From: Stratiolaelaps scimitus
Lineage: Eukaryota; Arthropoda; Arachnida; Mesostigmata; Laelapidae
Assembly (NCBI GenBank): GCA_019614645.1
Contig: JABWDB010000037.1
Location: forward strand, 2,324,001 to 2,388,000
Direction of reading: 5' to 3'
Length of the DNA: 64,000 nucleotides
In this document: positions 23,898 through 34,396 of the stretch, in pieces
Layout of the letters: the number at the start of each line of letters is the position of its first letter
Numbering within the stretch: position 1 is the stretch's first letter
Notes under the pieces: generated by a model
Database searches by the model: none
Told to the model about the DNA's origin: nothing
Seen by the model: the letters and a program-made list of their open reading frames with translations, nothing else
Position numbers and translations under genes: made by a program

Positions 23898-24948
23898 TTT
23901 GATTATGATATGATATACATTTTGTAAATGCCGTGGACGTGGCTGGTAAAACACCTCGCACGGTTCTGACGAGCGTCTTAAATCGTCTTCGCATCGTCCG
24001 CATAACACACCTTATCTACCAGCTTGTCCACTCCACGGAGGCGTATAGGTCTGCATATGATAACTCCCGAGCGGGGTTGATTCAATCAGTAAATGCGCCC
24101 ACCCTCTCATCTATAGCTTCCACGAAGTGAAGATCATGAGTAGGATCGAAAGAGGCGAAGCATTACCATTATATAATGCGAGCAATAATAATAAGAAGAC
24201 CTCTTTGAAGGTGGACGCGGGGGAGTACGCAACGGATTCGCAAGGGAGATATGATACTATCACATTTCATATGGTCTCACGATCTAGACGAGATAGCCCT
24301 TGAGCCATTTGAGATGGACATACCCGACCAGCGTGTTGACACTTCGTACCACCATGCGATCATCGTACGGGATCATCGTACGCCGTCTGGAGGCAAAGCT
24401 GACCCCCGCCTTGCCGAAGCATATTCATAAACAATGGCACTAGCCATCAGCAGCTTCCCTCGTAGAACTCGGCGCCGTTCGCGGAGATTGAGCCAATTTG
24501 CATGAGGTGTCACTTCTGTTGAGAGATGAATGACTGGATAGATGAATAGGAAAGCGGTGAGCCTGGTGCGGAGATCGCGTTACATCTGGCATAGAGCCCT
24601 GCCTTGAGTGACGGGACGATCCAGAGCTCTCAAGCAGCGGACGGGCGAGAGTGTGGCAGCAATAAGTTTCCATCACAACATCTCGTCTACAGCCTACACG
24701 CTGCCGCAGAATGGCGGATAACGGCACCGCAAGTATGAGTGAGCCTAGCGTATTGCACGTGGCGGGTATAATGCCACGCAATGATTTTAGCTTTAGTCAT
24801 CTCTAGCTTGAAAATCTCATAAAAGTCATTAAGCAATATGATAGTGTCTAATGAGAGACACGTCGAATCGACACCGCATCGTGTCGGCTCCATAATCACA
24901 TTTAGAATAAGCTCGATATAAGTTACGATATCCGTAATCGTACGAGGC
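23898..24948. other. intergenic stretch, possibly 5' part of a LINE
   Basis: No motif could be placed with confidence in 23,898-24,680. The sequence from about 24,680 leads without a visible break into the LINE reverse transcriptase below and may be its decayed N-terminal part. Confidence 0.3.
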
Positions 24949-25998
24949 GTCTACGGCGATTTCTCGAAGGCGTTCGATTGAGTCTCCCAGACTTGCTTGT
25001 TTTTCACGCTAGGCAAACTTTTGCGTTGATCCTGTGAGCATTGCTTGGATTGAAGACCACCTCTTAATCTCAGGATAAAGCTCAATGCGAAACTAGGTTC
25101 TTCAGGTGGGTACCTCTCTGGTGTGCCACAACGTTCCTATGTAGGCCTGCTGCAGTTTTGTATCCATAATTCTAGATCTAATACATGCACTCCTTGGGAG
25201 CATCGTTCACAAACTCTATGCAGATGACTTTGAGCACTATGGGCTCCCCGGGAGGAGGGATATTATCCCTGGGGGGCAGGGAACTCCTGCAATCGACAAT
25301 CGACAAGGCTGCTGCTTGTGATTCTCTATCTGTTTGTATAGTTCTATCAATTTTGATAGCCCATCCTTATCTTCATCTTCCGTTAATTCTGGAAGTAGAT
25401 ATATGATACTTATTGATAATACCTTTGCTATTTAATCTAACGTTTTAAGTGAAACAGCATCTCTCCCCGGGTGGTGCGTGGAAAATGATATGTGAATCTC
25501 TGTACCGCAAAGTGTTGTACTCCCATCCTGTAACCACACCTTCGAATACTAATTAAATGGCGACCCCATTCTTAAGACTCGCGGCTCAAGGGAGCTTGGC
25601 ATGGTGGTCAGTTCACTCCTTGCCTTTGATTCTCATCTAATTAAAGTGGTGCGGTCTGTAATGGCCTTCTTTGATGCTTTGTTGTTAAAATCGTTAATTT
25701 CTACTTTACGTTGTACGATCGTTTAATTGTTCGCAAGTTGTTGTATTGTACTGTTGTCGTCAGGAGGCTGTATTCGATGAAACCCACAGGAAAACCTTAG
25801 AAAGAATGCAAAAATGATTCATTTAGAGGGTTTGTGCCAGGTATGGAGTCGCCAGAGACTAATCTAATATCAAGTTTATAGATGATGATAAACAATGTGT
25901 AAGCTTGGAACGTGACTAACCTGCTAAGGCTTAAAATGGACATAGCCATTGAATAGACATTGAATTTAAGCAAAGGAGTGTTTGAATTGAATTGAACA
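24949..25998 (+). pseudogene. CR1/L2-like LINE reverse transcriptase, decayed
   Basis: Four hallmark blocks of a non-LTR reverse transcriptase occur in the right order. At 24,949 the peptide VYGDFSKAFD precedes a stop where family members have Arg. At about 25,117 comes SGVPQRSYVG (usual form SGVPQGSVLG). At 25,217-25,228 is the catalytic YADD. At 25,586 SRELGMVVSSLLAFDSHLIK matches the KDLGV...F..H thumb block, and at 25,767 AVFDETHRKTLERMQK the LE..Q block. These fall in three frames with many stops, so the copy is dead. It ends near TTGAATTGAATTGAA at about 25,981, the pentamer tail type also seen at 59,700. Confidence 0.8.
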
Positions 25999-26798
25999 TA
26001 TCACTAAATATCTTTATCTTTATTATAATTAGTATTTTCGAACTGTTTCCAAGATATGTCGTTAGATCACTGTAAAGGTCACTGAAAACAATGCTTTTCA
26101 CCCATGCACGAGGGCTGTGTCCAAATCAAGAGACGAAATAGCTCGAATTAATATCACGTAATTGTATTTTACGCCAAGCTTCAAATATGCGTTTTTTCTC
26201 TTCTCATTTCCACTGAGCAGAAACTTCTCGAACCCTGTGTACATTTCGATTTAAAGGACAACATACTATAATAGCTCAATCTTTGAGACATTTACCACAC
26301 AAACACCGTTCAATTATTCATCACATTCGAGACCGCAGCGACACATAGAGCGTCGCGCGTGCCTTGAAATGTCACCCTCATCGGTGTGACTCTTTCGACA
26401 ACTCGTTATTTGTTCTTGCTGCGATCCATATTGGCTGGATAGCTCATGCGTTCAGGTTCGGAGTTACGGGAGAGTATCGAAAAACATCGGAGGCAAAAAC
26501 AATTCTGTAATCTAAATGCAAGTAACGCAGGTAATGATGGATGCTTCGAATCGCCGCCATTGGAATATGGGAGATGATCGAGGCTTGGCCGTTTGTGGTG
26601 ATCGCTGTTGGATGAAATCAACAAATCACTGTTCGTATGAATATCTGCAACTCTGACAGATGATTGAGGATAGATTACTAACAGATGAATCTAATCGAAT
26701 CTCAGAGGAGGGTGGAAGTTTAAATGATTAAGGCATCATTGATTATTTATTCATGTGTATTGTTGAACGTCGCTGGTTGACGAAGGTATTACACAAAA

Positions 26799-26828
26799 AT
26801 TATTATTATTATTATTATTGTTGTTGTT
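26799..26828. repeat. (TTA)n/(TTG)n microsatellite
   Basis: A TTA run passing into TTG. Confidence 0.85.
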
Positions 26829-27741
26829 GGAGTGTTGTTTGTAGTTGATTAATTTCCTCGAACCACAAAGATTGTCTCATGCTAATCAGTGACGGGAAGC
26901 GAGATCAGTCTGAGGCATGGGCAGGCAACTTGGCAGATAAAATATATAGATATATAGCAGTCCCAGTATGTGTGTGTTTGTATATGGTGAAAGCATATGG
27001 CATCTCATATGGTCTATAGAAGTTATACGCTGTCAATTGTGAGCTGAAGAGTCTGAAGCAGTTGCGGGTATATACATTCGCGAATTCATTAATTACGCTT
27101 GATGATACACTATGATAGTTAATAGTTCTATGCATATCTCATATGATAGGTACATATATATATATGTATATATATTATTGATATTCCTCTCTTAGTGTCT
27201 ACACGTTGAATGAAAATACTACACTTATATAACTAATTATAACTTTGCAACCAATCGCACAAACCTGACGTCGGTATTATTCGCCCTAGATAATAGGACT
27301 AAGTTAGGATCTCAGCCTGAAAGTATTATATACACAAAGGCCTTCGAAGGACAGCCGCAACGTGAGGGGCCGTTAAGCCGCAGATTCATTCTGGTCCTCG
27401 AGGACCCGGCGTAATGGTATTTCTTAGAAGTTGATTAATCGACCAGCTATTTGAAGCCCGCGGCTGCGGGGGAGAATAATTCTCCGCGAGCCGCGCGATC
27501 TCTGAAGTATCATATTTATATAGACGATAGCGTAAGGGTATTGAGGAGGGCGGTACGGCGCCATCGGACTAATATTTTACTGCAGTTATTGGAAGGGACC
27601 ACTGACAGTAAATCTCCTGCGTTATTTCCTATGAAATTATTGAATGTAACGGGGTTACGGAAGTCGATTTGAAAAGTGCGCTGCGACCCAAGTGTCCTAT
27701 GCAACGTGTGACTATGGTTTGATAGGTCGAATATTGGTTTA

Positions 27742-27746
<5 letters not shown>

Positions 27747-27781
<35 letters not shown>
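27747..27781. repeat. (TA)n microsatellite
   Basis: A TA run directly 5' of a LINE tail copy. Confidence 0.95.
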
Positions 27782-27785
<4 letters not shown>

Positions 27786-27890
27786 ATCTTGTAAAATACT
27801 TTGGTGATCGTTATATATTTTTTTTAATATGAGAACTTAAGCGTTGTAATTCGCAGTTCCGTCAACAAAGAAATAAGTGAATTGTCATTA
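27782..27890 (+). repeat. LINE 3' end fragment
   Basis: Reads CTTGTAAAATACTTTGGTGA, a T-rich spacer, then GAGAACTTAAGCGTTGTAAT and CGCAGTTCCGTCAACAAAGA. The same blocks in the same order lie in reverse at 59,696-59,865, so the two are 3' ends of one LINE subfamily. The copy is extremely short (about 110 bp), as is usual for 5'-truncated LINEs. Confidence 0.75.
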
Positions 27891-29082
27891 ACGCCACATT
27901 GCACCAGTGCAATAGGCCGCTTGTTACAATCGTGTCAATTTCTTTTGTGGAAGTGACCGACCTCTTGGCTGGCATTTAGCCTCGCACATCGGGGTCCCAT
28001 TCCTCGGTTTTCGGCTCTATGCCGCAAAGGGTTTCATATATTATGTTGATAACTTAGATGAGAAGATGCTGTACCGAAACTACACGTTGATTTCAATATG
28101 CGCCGTTATTACAAGCCTTAACTAAGCCCTCGATATATTTCATTTCTGATCTTAGAGGGAAAGGAAGTCCCTCCAAGACCCTCCTACCAACTAACCCCCT
28201 ACAAACCTGCCCAGTCCACCCCATCTTCATCATCCGCTTGCCGGATCTTCACGTGACAGACAGTACCGATGGGGGTAGCCTCGGGGGTGACGGAACAATT
28301 GGCCGGGGTTCCGGATTTGTAGCAGCGTCATCTGTGCGCCCGCGTACAACCCTTTCCAAAGAGATTCGGAAACTAACGTTGGGCTAATTTGATTTTAGTT
28401 TACACTGAACGAATTGCGTGTAATTAGCACCGACTATATTACTATATTTAATTTAATAGAAAATTATTCAAGGACGTTTATTATACAGCGGTCTAAATAA
28501 TAAAGTAACAAAAAAAACAAACAATTGGTTGAAAGGAATTACTTCATTGCCCTGCAGATATGGCATCCCCACTTAACAAAGTGTACCCGCACCATTTTGA
28601 CTGTTCGCAAAACACACACACACACACACACATTTGATACAGATATGTATGTCTAACTTTACAAACACTCGGGACATTCATTGTAGTTACCTATACGCGA
28701 TGGTTCATTAGAATATTAGACAACTCGGTTGAGGGAACGAGGTATCGTAGGCTCATCAGCCGGAGAAGAGTGGATGTCTACCGGACTATACACGAGTGGC
28801 ATGCTCATATATTATTCTACTATAGGAAGTGTATTCGAGCGATCCTGATATAGACTTCAGATACAGACGCCAAATACTCGAATTATGAAGGCGTAAGGGC
28901 CGGTACAGCGAACACCTCTGCAACGTTAGAGGTGGGGACTCCATGATATGAGATGCGATGATTACCTTACGCCTCTGTGTGTAACTATTGTAACCGCTCC
29001 TTATCAAAACATTAACAAATACACACACGCGCACACAGAGAGTAAAATTGCTCAAAATATTACAGGCGCGATTGATTACCGA
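27891..29082. other. intergenic stretch, nothing recognised
   Basis: Includes a (CA)n run at 28,611-28,632. No coding or repeat family was recognised in the G+C-richer part near 28,150-28,350. Confidence 0.4.
28611..28632. repeat. (CA)n microsatellite
   Basis: An uninterrupted CA run. Confidence 0.9.
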
Positions 29083-29240
29083 TACCGGTAGCTTAGACGG
29101 CTAAGTCTCTCGCTGTAGTAAAAGCCAGAGGCCGCATTCGATTGTCGCGGTTCGATTGTCCCCCGATCTCGTGAGAACATATACAAGGGAACTTAGGCAT
29201 GGTAAAACTGCGATTCCGTTAATAATAAGCCAATACGCCC
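29083..29240 (+). repeat. SINE family A, full-length diverged copy
   Basis: Head with CGGTAGCTTAGACGGCTAAG, the CTCTCG...CCAGAG arm, a B box (GGTTCGATTGTCC, slightly altered), GTGAGAACATATACAAGG, GAACTTAGGCATGGTAAAAC, TGCGATTCCGTTAATAATAA. Head and tail are both present and both diverged, so it is older than the copy at 55,158. Confidence 0.7.
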
Positions 29241-29908
29241 TTATCTTTTCCGGTGCTCAATAACCACACATCTTCAAGGAACGATGCAGGTGTGTTTAAG
29301 CGAAATGGGAAGGCCTAGGTGACCTTCATGTTCCGGCAACTGAGGCAAATCCAGATCGGATCAATTATCTGAGCTACTTTCATATTTTATACGTTTCGAA
29401 ATGACGAAGAACGCAATCCAGAGAATACCGTATATGATACATGGAAGAAAATCATCACTCGACGATATCTGGAATTAGAAAAAAAAGTAATCTCCTGGGA
29501 GCCACGTAAGACCTGAAATCTACGAGGTGTACTATCGTGTAATACTATGTATATACTATGTGTATACTATCGTAGTATAAATAAATACATATGTAAATAA
29601 ATATACAAATATGTTTTACGCAATTTCGGCTCGCCAAAATTCACTTGACTAACACTAACTACCGTCTCTCCTTGGAAATAGAATTGGGGTCGATAATTGT
29701 CTCGCAGTATAGGCCATCTTGGCAGGCGCAAAAGCAGCTGTTGCCACGGCTGGATCAAAAGTGAGATTTAGTTAGAGAACTTGTAGAGGACGTCATCAAA
29801 CAAAGAGGCCTAATGTTTTCTCTCTCTCTCGATTTGGACATGAGCAAGGCCTCTACGGAGGGAGCGATTAATGTTGAGGGTCTTTAGCACCTCACAAATT
29901 GAATGAAG
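29241..29908. other. intergenic stretch before the gypsy element
   Basis: A+T-rich with a repeated CTATGTATATA-type motif near 29,545-29,575. Nothing else recognised. Confidence 0.4.
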
Positions 29909-29913
29909 GATTA
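29909..29913. repeat. Target-site duplication, left (GATTA)
   Basis: GATTA directly precedes the 5' LTR and recurs directly after the 3' LTR at 34,559-34,563. A 5-bp duplication is usual for Ty3/gypsy integrases. Confidence 0.9.
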
Positions 29914-30075
29914 TGTGGTGTTGTACTCATTGGGTTCCGTTGTCTAACTAATTAGTCGGAATATTGGTCTCCGTGTTGAAATTGATATTGATAATAAAAT
30001 GGCGGATCATTCGGTCTCGTGTTATCGTGAGAGACGGTTGTGTACTTCCTGATATGTAGATAGTGCGACATTACA
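29914..30075 (+). repeat. 5' LTR
   Basis: 162 bp, starting TGTGGTGTTGTACTC and ending GCGACATTACA, base-for-base the same as 34,397-34,558. An AATAAA polyadenylation signal lies at 29,993-29,998. No clear TATA box is visible, so the promoter may be of the initiator type. Confidence 0.95.
29993..29998 (+). promoter_or_regulatory. Poly(A) signal in 5' LTR
   Basis: AATAAA, repeated at the matching place in the 3' LTR (about 34,476-34,481), where it would serve to end the element's transcript. Confidence 0.6.
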
Positions 30076-30078
30076 TAT

Positions 30079-30090
30079 TGGCGCAGCCGG
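30079..30090 (+). promoter_or_regulatory. Primer-binding site, probably for tRNA-Ser
   Basis: TGGCGCAGCCGG begins three bases after the LTR. TGG pairs with the CCA end of a tRNA. From memory of animal tRNA-Ser acceptor stems, the complement is TGGCGCAGTCG, so this would match with one change. The choice of tRNA is therefore an inference; the position and the TGG start are seen directly. Confidence 0.7.
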
Positions 30091-30131
30091 CTATTTTGAA
30101 TTTGGATGTGTGCGACCTGTTCCACGCTATC

Positions 30132-32357
30132 ATGTCAGGGATACCGCCGCCCGACCCGTTTCTGCCCCGCCCCGGACCACCCATCATTCCGTTTGAGGTA
30201 TGGTTGTCAATGTTTGAGACGTATATGGAAGCAACCGGCCAAACTTCTTCTTCGGACAGTCGGAAGCGTTCATTGCTGCTAACCTGTCTGGGAGCCGAGG
30301 GTTTCGTTCAATATAAGGCCATGGAGGGTCAGCCGGTGAACGTGGACGAGAAGAGCAAGACGCCGCTGTATGACACAGCAGTGATGCTTCTACGTGCGAG
30401 ATTTGTTACTAGATCCGGACTAACAGCTGCACGTGCGGATTTTCTCGGTCGTTCGTTTCGACCCGGCGAGGGTGTTGCAGAGTACGCGACGGCCCTTTTG
30501 GGCATCGGGAAGCACTGTTCGTTTGACAAGTTCAACCTAGACCAGGCGGTAGTGACGATGATAATCGTTAATGTGCCTAATGAGAATGTCCGACGTGCAT
30601 TACTGAATGAAGAGTCCACAGAGTTGACTCTCGAAAAGGCGCTCACGTTGGCGAAACAGGCCGAACAGAGATCTGCAGAGGCGAGTCGATTCGCCGGTAC
30701 CGTTGGTATGGGATCGCGCCAGAATGTGTGCGCTGTCGAAGAGGTAGATGCGATCCGCCAACCGATGGATTGGAAAAAGGGTGGCCGACGTGCCCCGGCC
30801 GGTTCATCTCACCGAAGGCGAACCACGAATCACAACTACAGCAGCCCCAGCCATTCGCCGAGCACGAGTAGAGCGACCGATGTTCGCCACTGTGCGCGCT
30901 GCACTAGCACTCGTCACACCTCAGATGACCCAGCATGTCCCGCACTCAATGCGATGTGTAGAAGCTGCCGCGAATACGGCCACTATGGAGTAGTTTGCTC
31001 CAAGTGGAAGAAAATATCTTGTGTATCAGAACATGAGGAAATGAATGACCAGATGGTTTTTGTGTATTCGTTGTCGTTTCTTCGTGATAAACGCGTGTCA
31101 TGTTTAGTTAAGGTAAATAAGGAAAATACTACGTTTATGGTGGATTCTGGGGCGACGGCGACCATTTTAGGTAGTAGTGATTGTAAGAAATATATGGATA
31201 GACTACGGCCGGTTAGTAAGAGGTTAGTGGCATATACTGGGGAACCTATAAAAGCGAAAGGGGAGATCGATGTTGAATTGGAATTTGATGGAAAAATTAC
31301 ACATTGTAGAGTATTTGTTGTTGAAAAGGGCCAATCTGTGTTAGGTATGGATGCTTTGCGAGCTCTTGGAATGAATATTGACTGTAAGCAAGGTAAATGT
31401 TGGGTGGCAGCTGTTGGCGAGGTCCCATTACCGGATCATCTTAAACAATTTAGTGGTTTGTTTAATGGGGATCTTGGAAAGATAGAGGGCTATAAGCATT
31501 TGATCAGAACAAAGAACGGGATCATCCCTAAGCAGCAGAAATTGAGGCGTTTGCCTATCGAAATTCGCCACAGAGTAAAGGAATTGATTGACCGAATGCA
31601 AGACCAAGGTGTCATCGAGAAGACCGATGCATCCGAGTGGGTGTCTCCGTTGGTAATAGTTCAGAAGAAAAGTGGTGATCTCAGGTTCTGTGTTGATCTA
31701 CGTGAAGTAAATAGAGCGATAGTTGCGAATCCATTTCCAATACCCCACCTCGAGGATCTTCTGCTAGAATTAAGAGGAGCATCCGTGTTTTCTAAGATTG
31801 ATGCCATGAGCGCATATTTTCAACTTGAATTGGCTGAGAGTTCTCGCAGTATGACGGCGTTCATCACGCCGTGGGGACTCTTCCGTTTCCGACGAGTACC
31901 ACAAGGTCTTAGCTCAGCACCGGGTGCTTTCCAAGAAGTGATGCAGGATCTTCTTGGAGATCTCACTGGTGTCGTAATTTATCTTGATGATGTACTAATT
32001 TTTGGTAACACGCAGGCTCAGCATGATGAACGTTTACATGCGGTTCTGTCTAGGATCCAGAATGCCGGTATGACGTTGAATTCCAAGTGTGTTTTCAGTG
32101 TACCAGTTGTTGATTTCGTCGGATTTACCATCAGTGCGGACGGGGTTCGTCCGACCATCGATAACGTTCGGGCGATTCAGGAGATGCCAGTACCCACCAC
32201 TGTTGTTCAACTTCGGTCCATGTTGGGTGCGGCGAGTTTCTATATACGTTGCGTACCGCATTTTGCGGATCGGACTGAACCATTGAGGCGTTTGCTTAGG
32301 CAAGGTGTCGTATTCGATTGGGGTCCAGAGCAGCAGACCGCATTCGAGGGACATTAA
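30132..32357 (+). CDS. Gag-protease-reverse transcriptase polyprotein (5' part, ends at frame break)
   Basis: The first ATG of this frame is at 30,132; the frame is open from 30,063 but only from a GTG. The 741-residue product holds a capsid-like Gag (about 15-190), a Cys/His stretch (C254, C257, H262, C269) next to a canonical zinc knuckle (C276, C279, H284, C289), an aspartic protease (DSGA at 338-341) and a reverse transcriptase (first catalytic Asp at 557, YLDD at 617-620). Gag, protease and RT lie in one frame with no gag-pol shift. Translation stops at 32,355, inside the link between RT and RNase H, because the frame changes there. In the cell it would form virus-like particles and make cDNA. 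Confidence 0.9.
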   Translation: MSGIPPPDPFLPRPGPPIIPFEVWLSMFETYMEATGQTSSSDSRKRSLLLTCLGAEGFVQYKAMEGQPVNVDEKSKTPLYDTAVMLLRARFVTRSGLTAARADFLGRSFRPGEGVAEYATALLGIGKHCSFDKFNLDQAVVTMIIVNVPNENVRRALLNEESTELTLEKALTLAKQAEQRSAEASRFAGTVGMGSRQNVCAVEEVDAIRQPMDWKKGGRRAPAGSSHRRRTTNHNYSSPSHSPSTSRATDVRHCARCTSTRHTSDDPACPALNAMCRSCREYGHYGVVCSKWKKISCVSEHEEMNDQMVFVYSLSFLRDKRVSCLVKVNKENTTFMVDSGATATILGSSDCKKYMDRLRPVSKRLVAYTGEPIKAKGEIDVELEFDGKITHCRVFVVEKGQSVLGMDALRALGMNIDCKQGKCWVAAVGEVPLPDHLKQFSGLFNGDLGKIEGYKHLIRTKNGIIPKQQKLRRLPIEIRHRVKELIDRMQDQGVIEKTDASEWVSPLVIVQKKSGDLRFCVDLREVNRAIVANPFPIPHLEDLLLELRGASVFSKIDAMSAYFQLELAESSRSMTAFITPWGLFRFRRVPQGLSSAPGAFQEVMQDLLGDLTGVVIYLDDVLIFGNTQAQHDERLHAVLSRIQNAGMTLNSKCVFSVPVVDFVGFTISADGVRPTIDNVRAIQEMPVPTTVVQLRSMLGAASFYIRCVPHFADRTEPLRRLLRQGVVFDWGPEQQTAFEGH

Positions 32358-34386
32358 ACGAGAGATTCGGAACGCTGCACCGCTCGCGATCTTTGACCCG
32401 AAATTGGAGACTATCATAGCTACCGACGCATCGGACTATGGTCTCGGAGCAGTTTTGCTACAACGCCACTTCGATCGTGAACTTCCGGTAGCGTATGCTT
32501 CGACTGTTCTAGATACGGCTCAGCGCAAATATTCGACGGGTGAGAAAGAAGCATTAGCATGTTTATTTGCTATCGAGAAATGGCACGTTTTCTTGTGGGG
32601 TCGTCCCTTCGTGCTTCGCACTGACCACCAGGCTTTGGTGGCTCTCCTGGGTACTTCTGGCACGGGTCGGAAGCCAATGAGGCTGGCTCGTTGGGTCGAA
32701 CGTTTACGACCGTACAATTTCACGGTAGAGTATCGTCCCGGTGTCAGCAATATTGTCCCTGATATGTTGTCTCGATTACCAGTGCCGGAAGTATTTAGTT
32801 TAGGAAATGACAATGAGGACGAAACAGTGGTAGCCGCTATTATAGATGATGTGAAACCTATGGAATGGAATGATATATCCAGTGCAACACAGCGTGATGT
32901 TGAACTCCAGACTGTTATTACTTTACTTTCTAAGAAATCTCGACCAGAAAACGTGCCCGCCACTTGGCGTCCGATTTTTCAGGAATTATCGGTGCTTGAT
33001 GGTGTTGTCCTTCGTGGGAATCAGGTGGTTCTACCTCTCTCTCTACGCTCGAAAGCCATGACCTTGGCTCATTCAGACGCTCACCAAGGAATTGTTCGTA
33101 CTAAACAGAGGTTAAGAGGTCATTTCTGGTGGCCGTCCATGGACAGGCAGGTGGAGGAGCTTGTCAAGTGTTGTGGCATTTGCCAACATCTAGATAAAAC
33201 GGCCCAGCAGGCACCCGCTCCAATGATCCCAGTAGAGTTGCCTCATGGTCCATGGCAAAAACTTGCGGTGGACATTCGGGGTCCCGATGGTTCACTTCCA
33301 CACAATTGCCGATTCCAGATTGTCGTGATCGACTATTTTTCAAAATGGGTTGAAGTAGAATTAGTACCTGAAGCGTCGACCAGACGGATACTGGGTTTCT
33401 TGAGACGTATTTTTGCTCGTGAAGGGAATCCTCACTCCTTGGTGTCGGATAATGGAGTCCAGTTTGTGAGTCATGAGTTCCAGGAGTTTTTGAGTTGTCG
33501 AGGTATTCAACACCAACGCACAGCAGTCTACCATCCACAGAGTAATGGGTTAGTGGAACGATTTAACCGAACCCTAGGTGGATTTTTACAGACTGCACGA
33601 CAGACTGGTGGTAATGATGTTGAGATGAGGGTGATCGAGATGGTTGCCTCCTATAACTCCACACCCCATGCAACTACTAATAAGAGTCCCTCCAAGTTAC
33701 TTCACGGTCGTGATATGCGTACTAAACTCACAGTCTTACGACCTAGGTCCACTCCTTTGGGAGGAGAGAAATGGAGGAAGGCTATCGCTAAAAAACAACT
33801 GAGTCAAAAGAGTTACGCCGATCAGAGACGTGCTGCTAAGTTAAGGGTTTTCAAGGAAGGCGACTGGGTTAAGATAAAGAAACCGGGTCATGTGTCTAAA
33901 GGGGACTCTCATTACTCGACACCTGTTAAAGTTCTGAAACGTCTGGGAGAAGTAACATATTTGACGAGTGACTCCCGTAGATGGAATGTCGCTCGGCTGT
34001 CCCCAACGAACTTGCAACCTGATATTGAGAGCCGTGAAACTATTGATTTTGGTTTAGGGCCGAATATGGATCTCTATAGACACTACCAACAGGACCAGCA
34101 ACAAAATCAAGATTCGGTTGGACCGTCGTCGTTCATAACCGAAGACTCACCTACAACGACTGACGGTAACCTAATGGAATCGAGACGGAAACCCACCAAG
34201 CGTACTGTAGAGGACGCTGACGTTACACAACTAGAAGAACCTGACCTAGGTATCGGATCACGACGTAGGCAACGACCTCGGTGGATGCAAGACTATTATA
34301 TTGAGTCTGGAGTCAGACAGCATGATGAAGTGGATACCGAGATGCCGACTCGATTAGATATCTCCAGTGATGACTCGGACTCTTAG
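32350..34386 (+). CDS. RNase H and integrase (3' part of pol, after frame break)
   Basis: This frame carries the rest of pol and has no sensible start of its own; it is open from 32,305 and meaningful from about 32,350. Numbering residues from 32,305: RNase H acidic residues D41, E82, D107 and D153; integrase zinc finger H256, H260, C290, C293; catalytic core D323, D382, E418 with 35 residues between the last two, as in retroviral-type integrases; then a basic C-terminal domain (about 515-570) and a Gln/Ser-rich, acidic tail. It overlaps the 5' frame and is offset by one base, which would leave it untranslated unless ribosomes shift. Confidence 0.9.
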   Translation, partial: DIKREIRNAAPLAIFDPKLETIIATDASDYGLGAVLLQRHFDRELPVAYASTVLDTAQRKYSTGEKEALACLFAIEKWHVFLWGRPFVLRTDHQALVALLGTSGTGRKPMRLARWVERLRPYNFTVEYRPGVSNIVPDMLSRLPVPEVFSLGNDNEDETVVAAIIDDVKPMEWNDISSATQRDVELQTVITLLSKKSRPENVPATWRPIFQELSVLDGVVLRGNQVVLPLSLRSKAMTLAHSDAHQGIVRTKQRLRGHFWWPSMDRQVEELVKCCGICQHLDKTAQQAPAPMIPVELPHGPWQKLAVDIRGPDGSLPHNCRFQIVVIDYFSKWVEVELVPEASTRRILGFLRRIFAREGNPHSLVSDNGVQFVSHEFQEFLSCRGIQHQRTAVYHPQSNGLVERFNRTLGGFLQTARQTGGNDVEMRVIEMVASYNSTPHATTNKSPSKLLHGRDMRTKLTVLRPRSTPLGGEKWRKAIAKKQLSQKSYADQRRAAKLRVFKEGDWVKIKKPGHVSKGDSHYSTPVKVLKRLGEVTYLTSDSRRWNVARLSPTNLQPDIESRETIDFGLGPNMDLYRHYQQDQQQNQDSVGPSSFITEDSPTTTDGNLMESRRKPTKRTVEDADVTQLEEPDLGIGSRRRQRPRWMQDYYIESGVRQHDEVDTEMPTRLDISSDDSDS

Positions 34387-34396
34387 GGGGAGAGAA
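34385..34396 (+). promoter_or_regulatory. Polypurine tract
   Basis: AGGGGGAGAGAA abuts the 3' LTR and overlaps the pol stop codon region. It is the plus-strand primer site for reverse transcription. Confidence 0.9.

Larger units (their letters stand above)
25999..27781. other. A+T-rich stretch, nothing recognised
   Basis: Contains an (ATT)n run at 26,799-26,828 and a few small G+C-rich hairpins at about 27,458-27,503. One short frame at 27,451 contains YIDD by chance and no other reverse transcriptase motif. Confidence 0.4.

Noticed and set aside
27451..27672. YIDD string as a reverse transcriptase
   Set aside because: No other motif before or after it, and the flanking peptide is unlike any such enzyme.
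34387..34396. A separate env or accessory gene at the 3' end of the gypsy element
   Set aside because: The pol stop lies directly against the polypurine tract and 3' LTR, so there is no room for another gene.
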